Positions 1 through 5,862 of a DNA stretch of 5,885 nucleotides are shown here, piece after piece; the first letter of the stretch is position 1, and every line of letters begins with the position of its first letter. Source of the DNA: Dehalococcoidia bacterium UBA1332 (GTDB lineage: Bacteria; Chloroflexota; Dehalococcoidia; Lucifugimonadales; Lucifugimonadaceae); assembly GCA_002306745.1 (NCBI GenBank), contig DBSW01000083.1, positions 1-5,885 on the forward strand. Reading direction: 5' to 3'. The notes beneath the pieces were generated by a model. It was given only the letters and a program-made list of their open reading frames with translations, searched no databases and was not told where the DNA came from. Made by a program: the position numbers and the translations under genes.

Positions 1-692
1 GGAAAGCGCTCAAGTTCTATCCTTTTGGTGGGCCACAGACAATCACACCGGAACGTATAAGACATGGGGTCGATCTGGTTCGAGCCGTCAGGGATTCAGT
101 CGGTCCTGACATGGAGATTGGTATAGACGTTCGTGCTCGTATCGATCCATGGAGCGCTGGGCGAGTTGCACAAGAGTTAGAACAGTTCAGCATCGCGTGG
201 ATGGAAGAGCCTATTTTGTATGACAACGTCGATGCAATGGCAGAATTTGCACGATCGGTAAATGTACCTATATCCACAGGCGAACAGCTATTTAATAGAT
301 GGGAATTTAGGCCTCTGCTTGAAACTAACTCCATAAGAATGATCCAACCAGATATCTGTCACTGTGGTGGATTTTCGGAAATTCGTAAAATCTCAGCTAT
401 GGCCGAAACATTTTACGTACCAGTTGCACCTCATAACTCTAACGGGCCAATATCAACTCTTGCGAGCCTCCACCTAGACATGAGTATTCCCAATGTTTTC
501 ATGCAGGAGATATTCGTGTCTTTTCTGGACCGATACAGCGAGATACTGACTGATACGATTGCCATTACAAATGGCGTTGCCACAGTTCCAGACGGGCCTG
601 GTTGGGGTGCCGAAATTGATATAGATGCCCTAGCTAAATACCCTGCTACAGACTTTATTCAGATTCAGGATGAACCTTACCGGGAATTTTAG
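1..692 (+). CDS. Enolase-superfamily (MR/MLE) sugar-acid dehydratase, DgoD-like, 3' part only
   Basis: The reading frame is open from base 3 to the TAG at 690-692, so the gene enters from the left and its N-terminal capping domain is missing; 229 residues remain. Numbering from the codon at base 3, barrel landmarks appear in order: a KFYPFGG strand (K4, Y6), metal ligand D42 in IGIDV, the MEEP strand (E68/E69), E94 in STGEQ, the QPD strand, H144 in APHNSNGP, and E169 in MQE. The order and the text of the STGEQ, QPD and APH segments resemble D-galactonate dehydratase. That family abstracts the proton alpha to a carboxylate with Mg2+ and forms 2-keto-3-deoxy sugar acids in the cytoplasm. The usual His two residues after the first metal Asp is Arg (R44), so the substrate or chemistry may differ. 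Superfamily membership is near certain; the substrate is unknown. The next gene is convergent. Confidence 0.9.
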   Translation, partial: KALKFYPFGGPQTITPERIRHGVDLVRAVRDSVGPDMEIGIDVRARIDPWSAGRVAQELEQFSIAWMEEPILYDNVDAMAEFARSVNVPISTGEQLFNRWEFRPLLETNSIRMIQPDICHCGGFSEIRKISAMAETFYVPVAPHNSNGPISTLASLHLDMSIPNVFMQEIFVSFLDRYSEILTDTIAITNGVATVPDGPGWGAEIDIDALAKYPATDFIQIQDEPYREF

Positions 693-771
693 GAGGATTA
701 ATACTCAGAAGGGCCTCGCATTTTTGCTGAGCCTGTGAGCACTCTACATTGCCTTGCAACCGAAATTAGCT

Positions 772-2196
772 CTACTCTGTGATTGCTTGTCGTTCCGATT
801 CGACCTCTTCAAACCATGTTTCTAATTCGGTCAACATTCGACTCGAAACATCTGGATGGTCGTCAGCAACGTTGGCCTCTTCTCCTGGATCGACTGCTAA
901 ATCAAAAAGTTCAGGTTTAGGTGGTTCTGGTACCACTTTCTGTGGTTCAGGCCAGTCGAAAATCTCTGAGATATTTTCCGGATTATATTTGTATTCAATA
1001 TCCATGGCTGTGTAATCATCGTTTAGTTTCTTATCGCCATCCGATGCATACGATATGTCTAATGCGGGCCGGACTAATTTCCAATTACCGTCACGCATAG
1101 CCGCATTCGTTTCACCAATTGGAGAGTCCACATTCCACTGCCAGAAGCGCCGTGGTTGAACTTGTAATGAATCTCCTCGCAATATTGAACACACGTCGCT
1201 ACCATCAATTTTCTTTTCTCCTACCAAATCAACGTTGGTAAGCGAAAGCAAGGTTGGAAGCCAGTCAATAAAACAGATTTGCTCTGCGATGTCAGTATTT
1301 TGCGGAAGCCCGTTTGGCCACCGCGCAATCATTGGGATCCTAATCCCGCCTTCATAGACAGATCCTTTTGCTCCAGCAAACCCATTGTTAAACCGGTTTT
1401 CCGAGAAGTCGCTAACGGATCCATCTTTAGGTACTTGATCCGGACGATGTGCGAATGCAGGCCCGTTATCGCTAGTGAACATTAACAGAGTGTCATCTGC
1501 GACTCCGGCGTCGCTTAATGCTTGTTTCACTTTTGCTATGCCGCTGTCCATGCTTTCAATCATCGCGTAGATCAAAGCTGTGCCTCTACTGAACCCTGCT
1601 TCTAGATACCGTTGTTCGATATCCTTGGGAGCCTGTAATGGCGAATGTGGGGCGTTCCATGTGACCATCAAAAAGAATGGCTCATCTTTATGCCGAGTAA
1701 TGAAACTGGCCGCTTCATCCGCAAGTACATCAGTGAGATATCGGCCATCCGACTTTTCCAACGAGCCATTTCTATCAATATTCCATCGGTAATAATCGGC
1801 CCAACCTCCTAGAAAACCGACGAATTCATCAAAACCACGAGCATTCGGATGAAATCTTGGATCAAGAGCACCGTTGTGCCACTTCCCAATCATACCTGTG
1901 ATGTATCCACCCTGGCTAAATGAGTCCGCGATGGTCGATTCTTTTAGTGAGATTCGATCGTTACCAAGGACTTCCTGTGGGGTGAGGGCACCTGTTCGGA
2001 TTGGGTATCGTCCCGTTAATAATGCTGCCCGTGATGGTGAGCATACTGGGGAGCCAGCATAGTGCTGAGTTAATCGGATTCCGTCTAAGGCGAGTTCATC
2101 TAAGGATGGAGTGTTAACGCGACCTTCTGAGTACAAACCGAAGTCACCGTACCCCATGTCGTCGGCGACCATAAGAACAATATTTGGACCTTTCAT
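772..2196 (-). CDS. Type I (formylglycine-dependent) sulfatase, arylsulfatase A-like, no signal peptide
   Basis: This 474-residue protein is a complete alkaline-phosphatase-fold sulfatase. It opens directly on the first core strand, with metal ligands D12 and D13 in VADDMGYGD. The signature CSPSR places the cysteine converted to formylglycine at C52 and the partner arginine at R56, followed by LLTGR. Other catalytic or metal residues are visible: K105 and H107 in GKWHNG, H184 in APHSP, D243/N244 in TSDNG, and K277 in GAKGS. The C-terminal subdomain carries the usual ELFDLAVDPGE turn. It should hydrolyse a sulfate ester, but the substrate cannot be read from the sequence. An in-frame TAG three codons upstream (2203-2205) and a GGAG 10 bases before the ATG fix the start, so there is no Sec or Tat signal and a cytoplasmic enzyme is implied. 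It needs a formylglycine-generating enzyme, which is not in the window. It is convergent with the left gene and divergent from the right one. Confidence 0.95.
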   Translation of the reverse strand: MKGPNIVLMVADDMGYGDFGLYSEGRVNTPSLDELALDGIRLTQHYAGSPVCSPSRAALLTGRYPIRTGALTPQEVLGNDRISLKESTIADSFSQGGYITGMIGKWHNGALDPRFHPNARGFDEFVGFLGGWADYYRWNIDRNGSLEKSDGRYLTDVLADEAASFITRHKDEPFFLMVTWNAPHSPLQAPKDIEQRYLEAGFSRGTALIYAMIESMDSGIAKVKQALSDAGVADDTLLMFTSDNGPAFAHRPDQVPKDGSVSDFSENRFNNGFAGAKGSVYEGGIRIPMIARWPNGLPQNTDIAEQICFIDWLPTLLSLTNVDLVGEKKIDGSDVCSILRGDSLQVQPRRFWQWNVDSPIGETNAAMRDGNWKLVRPALDISYASDGDKKLNDDYTAMDIEYKYNPENISEIFDWPEPQKVVPEPPKPELFDLAVDPGEEANVADDHPDVSSRMLTELETWFEEVESERQAITE

Positions 2197-2206
2197 ATCG
2201 GACTAA

Positions 2207-2210
2207 CTCC
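2207..2210 (-). promoter_or_regulatory. Ribosome binding site of the sulfatase gene
   Basis: On the minus strand GGAG lies 10 bases before the ATG at 2196-2194. An in-frame TAG lies between it and the start, so this site fixes the N-terminus and excludes a longer signal-peptide form. Confidence 0.6.
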
Positions 2211-2325
2211 ATCCGTGAATCTAATTACGAGCTCGCTGTATAAAAGTATGGATCAATTCTCTGGGGCTTGCTACATCGCTCCATTGCACTAAACTTGCAA
2301 AGGTAGTTCTCTTAGATAGAAAAAC

Positions 2326-2334
2326 TGTGATAAT
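2326..2334 (+). promoter_or_regulatory. Possible extended -10 promoter of the aldo/keto reductase gene
   Basis: TGTGATAAT has the TGn extension and a 5/6 match to TATAAT. No good -35 box lies 16-18 bases upstream. Transcription would begin near 2341, leaving only about 17 bases before the ATG, just enough for the AAAAGG ribosome site at 2344-2349. This is the best candidate in the divergent spacer, but it rests on sequence resemblance alone. Confidence 0.25.
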
Positions 2335-2357
2335 CACCGAATCAAAAGGCAAAATTT

Positions 2358-3287
2358 ATGGCGATTGAAAGGAAACGGCTTGGTAGAACTGAACTCGAAG
2401 TCAGTCGGCTAGGGATTGGGCTTTCAGAAGTTGGATATAAGCTCCAGATGGCCGATGTTGCCCAAGCTCACGCAGTGATAAATCAAGCGCTGGACTACGG
2501 GGTTAATTTTCTTGACACTGCTGCATGTTATGGCATCAGTGAGGAGCTAATCGGTATGGTAGTTGCTGAACGTAGAAAAGAGTTTATTTTGGCGACCAAG
2601 GCGGGGCATTATCTTCCAAGAGAAGAAGGCGAAGATTGGACATATGATCTAATTATTGATTCTCTGGAACGCTCACTTAGGCGGATGAAAACTGATTTTG
2701 TAGACATATTGCAACTTCACTCGTGTACGACAGAAATTCTTGAGAGAGGTGAGGTTATTAGGGCATTACAGGACGCGAAGGCTGCTGGTAAAACTAGATT
2801 CGTTGGTTACAGCGGTGACAACGAGAATGCAAAATGGGCGGTTACTAGTGGATTATTCGATACACTTCAGACCAGTTTTAGCCTCGTCGATCAAAATGCT
2901 AGAACGAATTTATTCCGTGATGTGGAAGACCGCGATATTGGGCTAATTATCAAGAGACCGATTGGTAATGCCGTTTGGGGGGCTCCTGTTGATCCTAGAC
3001 CGTATTCTCATATTCCGGAATACACCGTTGAATACACTCGGCGAGCGAGGGCTATGTCTGCAATCGGACCACTTAGTGACGAACCTGACGATCGAATACG
3101 TTTGGCTCTGGGGTTCACTTTTGCACATCCCCAGGTAGACGTAACTATTGTTGGGACTCAAAGCCCTCATCACATGCAATCCAATCTTGAGTTGGTGTCC
3201 TCTTCTATATCGATTTCGAAATCAACTGTTTCTGATCTACACAATCGTTGGGACAAATTTGCGGATGGATGGGATCAACAGGGCTAA
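2358..3287 (+). CDS. Aldo/keto reductase, sugar or aldehyde oxidoreductase
   Basis: This 309-residue protein is a complete NAD(P)-dependent aldo/keto reductase with a single (beta/alpha)8 barrel. It begins with the family's N-terminal hairpin (RLGRTELEVSRLGIG). The full catalytic tetrad is visible: D53 and Y58 in FLDTAACYG, K81 in ATKAG, and H121 in LQLHS. The strand IIKRP (about 197-201) and the C-terminal cofactor loop with IVGTQSPHHMQSNL (about 264-277) follow in their usual places. Length is normal. An in-frame TAA at 2331-2333 and AAAAGG eight bases before the ATG support this start. The protein resembles bacterial aldose or L-galactose dehydrogenase-like members more than the aldose-reductase type, but that is a judgement by eye. 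Beside two sugar-acid dehydratase-like enzymes it may oxidise a sugar to its lactone or reduce an aldehyde product. The family is certain; the substrate is not. Confidence 0.94.
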   Translation: MAIERKRLGRTELEVSRLGIGLSEVGYKLQMADVAQAHAVINQALDYGVNFLDTAACYGISEELIGMVVAERRKEFILATKAGHYLPREEGEDWTYDLIIDSLERSLRRMKTDFVDILQLHSCTTEILERGEVIRALQDAKAAGKTRFVGYSGDNENAKWAVTSGLFDTLQTSFSLVDQNARTNLFRDVEDRDIGLIIKRPIGNAVWGAPVDPRPYSHIPEYTVEYTRRARAMSAIGPLSDEPDDRIRLALGFTFAHPQVDVTIVGTQSPHHMQSNLELVSSSISISKSTVSDLHNRWDKFADGWDQQG

Positions 3288-3345
3288 CACTATAGAGATT
3301 TACTGCCTACAATTGTCAATGTTTGCAATCACTAACTGCCGTTAT

Positions 3346-3431
3346 GGGGAAGTGGCGAAATGGCAGACGCGCATGCCTTAGGAGCATGTGCCTTAACAGG
3401 CGTGTGGGTTCGACTCCCACCTTCCCCACCA
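3346..3431 (+). tRNA. tRNA-Leu (anticodon UAG), CCA encoded
   Basis: All parts fold by eye. The acceptor stem GGGGAAG (3346-3352) pairs perfectly with CTTCCCC (3421-3427). The D arm is GCG/CGC with a Leu-type AAATGGCAGA loop. The anticodon stem CATGC/GCATG (3372-3376, 3384-3388) closes the loop CTTAGGA, with anticodon TAG at 3379-3381. A long class II variable arm has GCCT/AGGC. The T arm GTGGG/CCCAC encloses TTCGACT. The discriminator is A3428 and CCA is genomically encoded at 3429-3431. It reads CUA and related leucine codons. It lies 58 bases after the aldo/keto reductase stop with no clear terminator between, so cotranscription is possible. A run of five T follows at 3433-3437. Confidence 0.97.
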
Positions 3432-3436
3432 ATTTT

Positions 3437-3465
3437 TAGTCAACGCTTAGTTAGAACGATATAGA
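3437..3465 (+). promoter_or_regulatory. Possible promoter of the 2-hydroxyacid dehydrogenase gene
   Basis: TAGTCA (3437-3442) and TATAGA (3460-3465) are separated by 17 bases and each matches four of six consensus positions. Transcription would start near 3472, at the small dyad at 3471-3486. This is a weak match found by inspection, so confidence is low. Confidence 0.22.
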
Positions 3466-3470
3466 TTGAG

Positions 3471-3486
3471 GTGACTTTTTGGTCAC
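3471..3486. repeat. Small inverted repeat GTGAC-N6-GTCAC upstream of the dehydrogenase gene
   Basis: A perfect 5-bp dyad (GTGAC at 3471-3475, GTCAC at 3482-3486) encloses TTTTTG, and one G-T pair could extend it. No T-tract follows on either strand, so it does not look like a terminator. It could be an operator near the presumed transcription start, or chance. Confidence 0.3.
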
Positions 3487-3528
3487 TGAACCGATTACAA
3501 AAATTTACTCCATCAGAGTTTACGGCCT

Positions 3529-3534
3529 AGGTGA
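3529..3534 (+). promoter_or_regulatory. Ribosome binding site of the 2-hydroxyacid dehydrogenase gene
   Basis: AGGTGA lies nine bases before the ATG at 3544. Its last three bases form the in-frame TGA (3532-3534), so the start cannot lie further upstream. Confidence 0.6.
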
Positions 3535-3543
3535 ATAGAAATA

Positions 3544-4533
3544 ATGCCGAAGATACTTGTAACACGCAGAACATTTTCCGAAGCCGTACACGCGCTCGAA
3601 AAAAGTGGAGCTGAAGTGGTCGTATGGGACGGCGAAGACGCACCTTCACATCAGGACTTGATTACCTCAATACGTGATGTGGATGGTTTGTATGCACACA
3701 TTACAAATCAGGTGACAGGTGAAGTAATGGATGGCGCACCTGATCTAAAAGTAATATCAGAATTTGGTGTGGGCTATGACAATATCGATGTAGAAGCTGC
3801 AAACGAGCGCGGGATAGCGGTTTGTAATACTCCCGGTATCCTGTCAGAGAGTACCGCAGACGAAGCTTTTGCTTTATTGGCATCAATGGCTCGACGAACA
3901 CACGATCTTCCTGCAATGGTAAAAAGAGGCGAATGGGGTGATTTTGATCCTCTTGGGTTGCTCGCTAGCGACATTCATCACAAAACGCTAGGAATTATTG
4001 GCATGGGTAGCATTGGGTCTGAGATGGCCAAACGAGCTGCCGGTTTCAACATGAATGTTTTGTACCACAACCGCAATCGACGCGATCAGGAATTTGGGGC
4101 TACATATGTGGGTTCATTGGAAGAAATACTTGAACGGTCTGACTTCATTTCTCTGCATAACCCTTTAACACCAGAGACGAAGAATCTCATGAGTACTGAG
4201 CAGTTTAAGCTCATGAAAAATTCGGCCATTCTGATCAACACCACACGCGGACCGGTTGTCGATCAGGATGCTCTTTACGAAGCATTGGTTGCGGGAGAAA
4301 TAGCGGGAGCAGCACTTGACGTCACAGTTCCAGAGCCTATTCCGGCGGATCATCCATTGTTGACACTGGATAACTGTTTGATTATGCCCCACGTTGCAAG
4401 TGCTACACATGAAACTAGAATGAAAATGGCAAAGATGTGTGTGGAAAATGTTTTAGCGGGAATTAATGGGGATTGGCCACCTTACTGCGTGAATCAATCT
4501 GATATTGCTGCAAACGCAAGGCTGAAAAAGTAA
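3544..4533 (+). CDS. D-isomer 2-hydroxyacid dehydrogenase, glyoxylate/hydroxypyruvate reductase-like
   Basis: This 329-residue protein is complete and of normal family length. The split substrate domain (about 1-100 and 285-329) flanks a Rossmann domain with GMGSIG at 153-158. The catalytic set is intact: R235 in NTTRGPVVD, E264 in DVTVPEP, and H283 in MPHVASAT. The segments DVTVPEPIPADHPLLTL and PHVASATHETR closely resemble the eukaryotic and bacterial glyoxylate/hydroxypyruvate reductases (GRHPR/GyaR), which reduce glyoxylate to glycolate or hydroxypyruvate to D-glycerate. After the second Rossmann strand the sequence is YHNRNRR, with basic residues and no acidic one, which favours NADPH over NADH. 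There is no C-terminal ACT domain, so it is not a typical long SerA. The in-frame TGA at 3532-3534 and the AGGTGA site fix the start. It stands alone after tRNA-Leu and is convergent with the next gene. The precise 2-keto acid is inferred. Confidence 0.93.
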   Translation: MPKILVTRRTFSEAVHALEKSGAEVVVWDGEDAPSHQDLITSIRDVDGLYAHITNQVTGEVMDGAPDLKVISEFGVGYDNIDVEAANERGIAVCNTPGILSESTADEAFALLASMARRTHDLPAMVKRGEWGDFDPLGLLASDIHHKTLGIIGMGSIGSEMAKRAAGFNMNVLYHNRNRRDQEFGATYVGSLEEILERSDFISLHNPLTPETKNLMSTEQFKLMKNSAILINTTRGPVVDQDALYEALVAGEIAGAALDVTVPEPIPADHPLLTLDNCLIMPHVASATHETRMKMAKMCVENVLAGINGDWPPYCVNQSDIAANARLKK

Positions 4534-4541
4534 ACACTCGA

Positions 4542-4563
4542 CTGTTCAAATTTGGCAGAACAG
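4542..4563. repeat. Inverted repeat in the convergent spacer, possible weak bidirectional terminator
   Basis: CTGTTC (4542-4547) and GAACAG (4558-4563) form a perfect 6-bp stem around a 10-base loop. They occupy the middle of the 45-base gap between two convergent genes, where a shared terminator is expected. No T-tract follows on either strand, so intrinsic termination would be weak. Confidence 0.3.
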
Positions 4564-4578
4564 AAGGTTGGATCGTTG

Positions 4579-5778
4579 TTAGTCGAAGAAGTCTTGATCT
4601 TCCTCTCTTAGGTAACGTTTTGCTTCATCTATCCGGAAGCTGATGCCTAGTCCCGGATTGTCATTTACTGCGATGTGGCTGTCGATGACTTCATAGGCGT
4701 CCACCCCTTCTAAAATGTTCCACCACCAGTCAGGTTTACCACTTGGCAGCTCGAAAGCAATAAAGTTTTGTGGCATAGCGGCTCCTACGTGAACGTGGGC
4801 TGCAAGGCCAATCAATCCATCGACCGTGCCATGAGGCGCCATCTGGATATTGTGGAGATCAGCAAATTCTGCAATCCATTTGAGCTCGGAAATCCCACCG
4901 ACATCCATTGGGTCTGGGCCTACGATATCAACCGCGTGATTCTCAATGAGATCTTTGAAACCATGCCGTAGGTATATTTGCTCGCCTGTGTGAATAGGTG
5001 TTGAAGTGTATGGCGTGACCTGAAGGAAGTAATCAGGGTGAACATATGGTGTGTAATCACCTGTGATAGTGTCTTCCATCCACATCAAGTGATACGGCTC
5101 TAGAGCCTGCGCCAGCCTTAAGGTGTCAGAAGCCGTCAAACCAGGGCCGCAATCTAGTGCAAGGCCTACTTCATCTCCCAGAACTTCTTTCATAGCGATT
5201 ACAGCTTCGACTGTAATATTGAAGCCTTTCTCCGTTAGTACCCCACGATTTCCGTACTTATCTGCTTCAACATACTCTCCGTATTGGAAATCGGGCATGT
5301 GTTTGAGCATAGGTGAACCGTGGAATGCGATTCCTTGCTTGATTATGGAGAAATTCTGAGGCAGATTTTTCATCCATTTCATATTTTCGGCGAATGCTTC
5401 GGGTGTGTACCCCTCGAATCCTTTACGATAATTTCCGTTGTAAACTCGTACCTTGTCTCTGATCTTTCCACCGAGTAGCTTGTATACAGGTGCATTCAGG
5501 GCCTTACCGGCTATATCCCAGAGTGCAATTTCTATAGCACTGACACCTGACCCCCAGGGTTTAAATCCACCTGCACGCCTAATGTGTAGTAAGACTCTCT
5601 CGACGTCTGTAGGGTCCAGACCAAGAATCAAGTTTTTGTAGTATTCGATTTGAGGTTTGAAAAATGGTTGATTGCGAGGGGACTCAACACCACCGATACC
5701 GTCTATACCTTCGTCGGTAACTACCCGTACTACGGGATGCTCACCTATAACAGCGACCTTTATGTCTGTAATCTTCAT
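4579..5778 (-). CDS. Enolase-superfamily (MR/MLE) protein, probable acid-sugar dehydratase or isomerase
   Basis: This complete 399-residue protein has the N-terminal capping domain (about 1-115, with GVSAIEIALWDIAGKALNAP at 78-97) and the barrel (about 125-370). Metal-site acids are present at D209 (LALDCG), E235 (WMEDT) and E266 (HTGEQ). D289 (GPDP) and H316 (MAPHG) fit the Asp-His dyad, and E343 sits in FEL. The length and the MED motif recall the mannonate/galactonate dehydratase side of the superfamily. Two usual base positions are altered: strand two reads K147-Q-G149, not KxK, and D209 is followed by C-G, not x-His. H316 with D289 is therefore the clearest acid/base pair, and the reaction cannot be assigned. 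The start is supported by GGAG five bases before the ATG and an in-frame stop at 5817-5815 with no alternative start between. It is a different subfamily from the enzyme at the left edge. Confidence 0.93.
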   Translation of the reverse strand: MKITDIKVAVIGEHPVVRVVTDEGIDGIGGVESPRNQPFFKPQIEYYKNLILGLDPTDVERVLLHIRRAGGFKPWGSGVSAIEIALWDIAGKALNAPVYKLLGGKIRDKVRVYNGNYRKGFEGYTPEAFAENMKWMKNLPQNFSIIKQGIAFHGSPMLKHMPDFQYGEYVEADKYGNRGVLTEKGFNITVEAVIAMKEVLGDEVGLALDCGPGLTASDTLRLAQALEPYHLMWMEDTITGDYTPYVHPDYFLQVTPYTSTPIHTGEQIYLRHGFKDLIENHAVDIVGPDPMDVGGISELKWIAEFADLHNIQMAPHGTVDGLIGLAAHVHVGAAMPQNFIAFELPSGKPDWWWNILEGVDAYEVIDSHIAVNDNPGLGISFRIDEAKRYLREEDQDFFD

Positions 5779-5783
5779 AATCT

Positions 5784-5787
5784 CTCC
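5784..5787 (-). promoter_or_regulatory. Ribosome binding site of the second enolase-superfamily gene
   Basis: On the minus strand GGAG (the start of GGAGAG) lies five bases before the ATG at 5778-5776. No other ATG, GTG or TTG in this frame precedes it before the upstream stop, so it fixes the start. Confidence 0.65.
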
Positions 5788-5803
5788 AGGGGTAAATTCT
5801 GAG

Positions 5804-5857
5804 GTGGTTAGGCGTCATTCTACGCTGGCACCACATATTTTTCGTGCAGTCTGGTGC
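5804..5857 (-). promoter_or_regulatory. Leader region with overlapping, mutually exclusive inverted repeats
   Basis: In the minus-strand direction, GCACCA (5857-5852) can pair with TGGTGC (5833-5828) across 18 bases. Alternatively, GTGGT (5834-5830) can pair with ACCAC (5808-5804), with an inner GCGT/ACGC helix (5825-5822 with 5815-5812). The two pairings share the central segment and exclude each other. The second ends 17 bases before the ribosome site of the enolase gene. This could be an attenuator-like switch or a pair of regulator half-sites. The stems are short, so chance is not excluded. Confidence 0.3.
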
Positions 5858-5862
5858 TTTAT

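Noticed and set aside
704..739. Possible terminator hairpin between the left dehydratase and the sulfatase (CTCAG/CTGAG, or AGG-CTC with GAG-CCT)
   Set aside because: The stems are short, bulged or separated by a long loop, and the only T-run lies in the loop and not after the stem.
779..2062. Several plus-strand open frames of about 60-80 codons opposite the sulfatase
   Set aside because: They lie fully inside the well-supported sulfatase gene, show no family motifs and no ribosome sites, and are antisense shadows.
2229..2236. CGAGCTCG palindrome upstream of the sulfatase gene
   Set aside because: An isolated 8-bp palindrome with no partner copy or promoter context is expected by chance.
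2943..3179. Minus-strand open frame of 78 codons within the aldo/keto reductase gene
   Set aside because: It is antisense to conserved barrel sequence, has no recognisable domain, and is explained by the real gene.
3308..3328. Promoter for the tRNA gene built from TACAAT or TTGTCA
   Set aside because: No pair of boxes with acceptable spacing was found, and read-through from the preceding gene is equally likely.
753..4399. TTGCAA hexamers in three intergenic regions and at least two genes, as a possible repeated regulatory site
   Set aside because: Five copies is only slightly more than chance for this composition, two are within coding sequence, and flanking bases are not shared.
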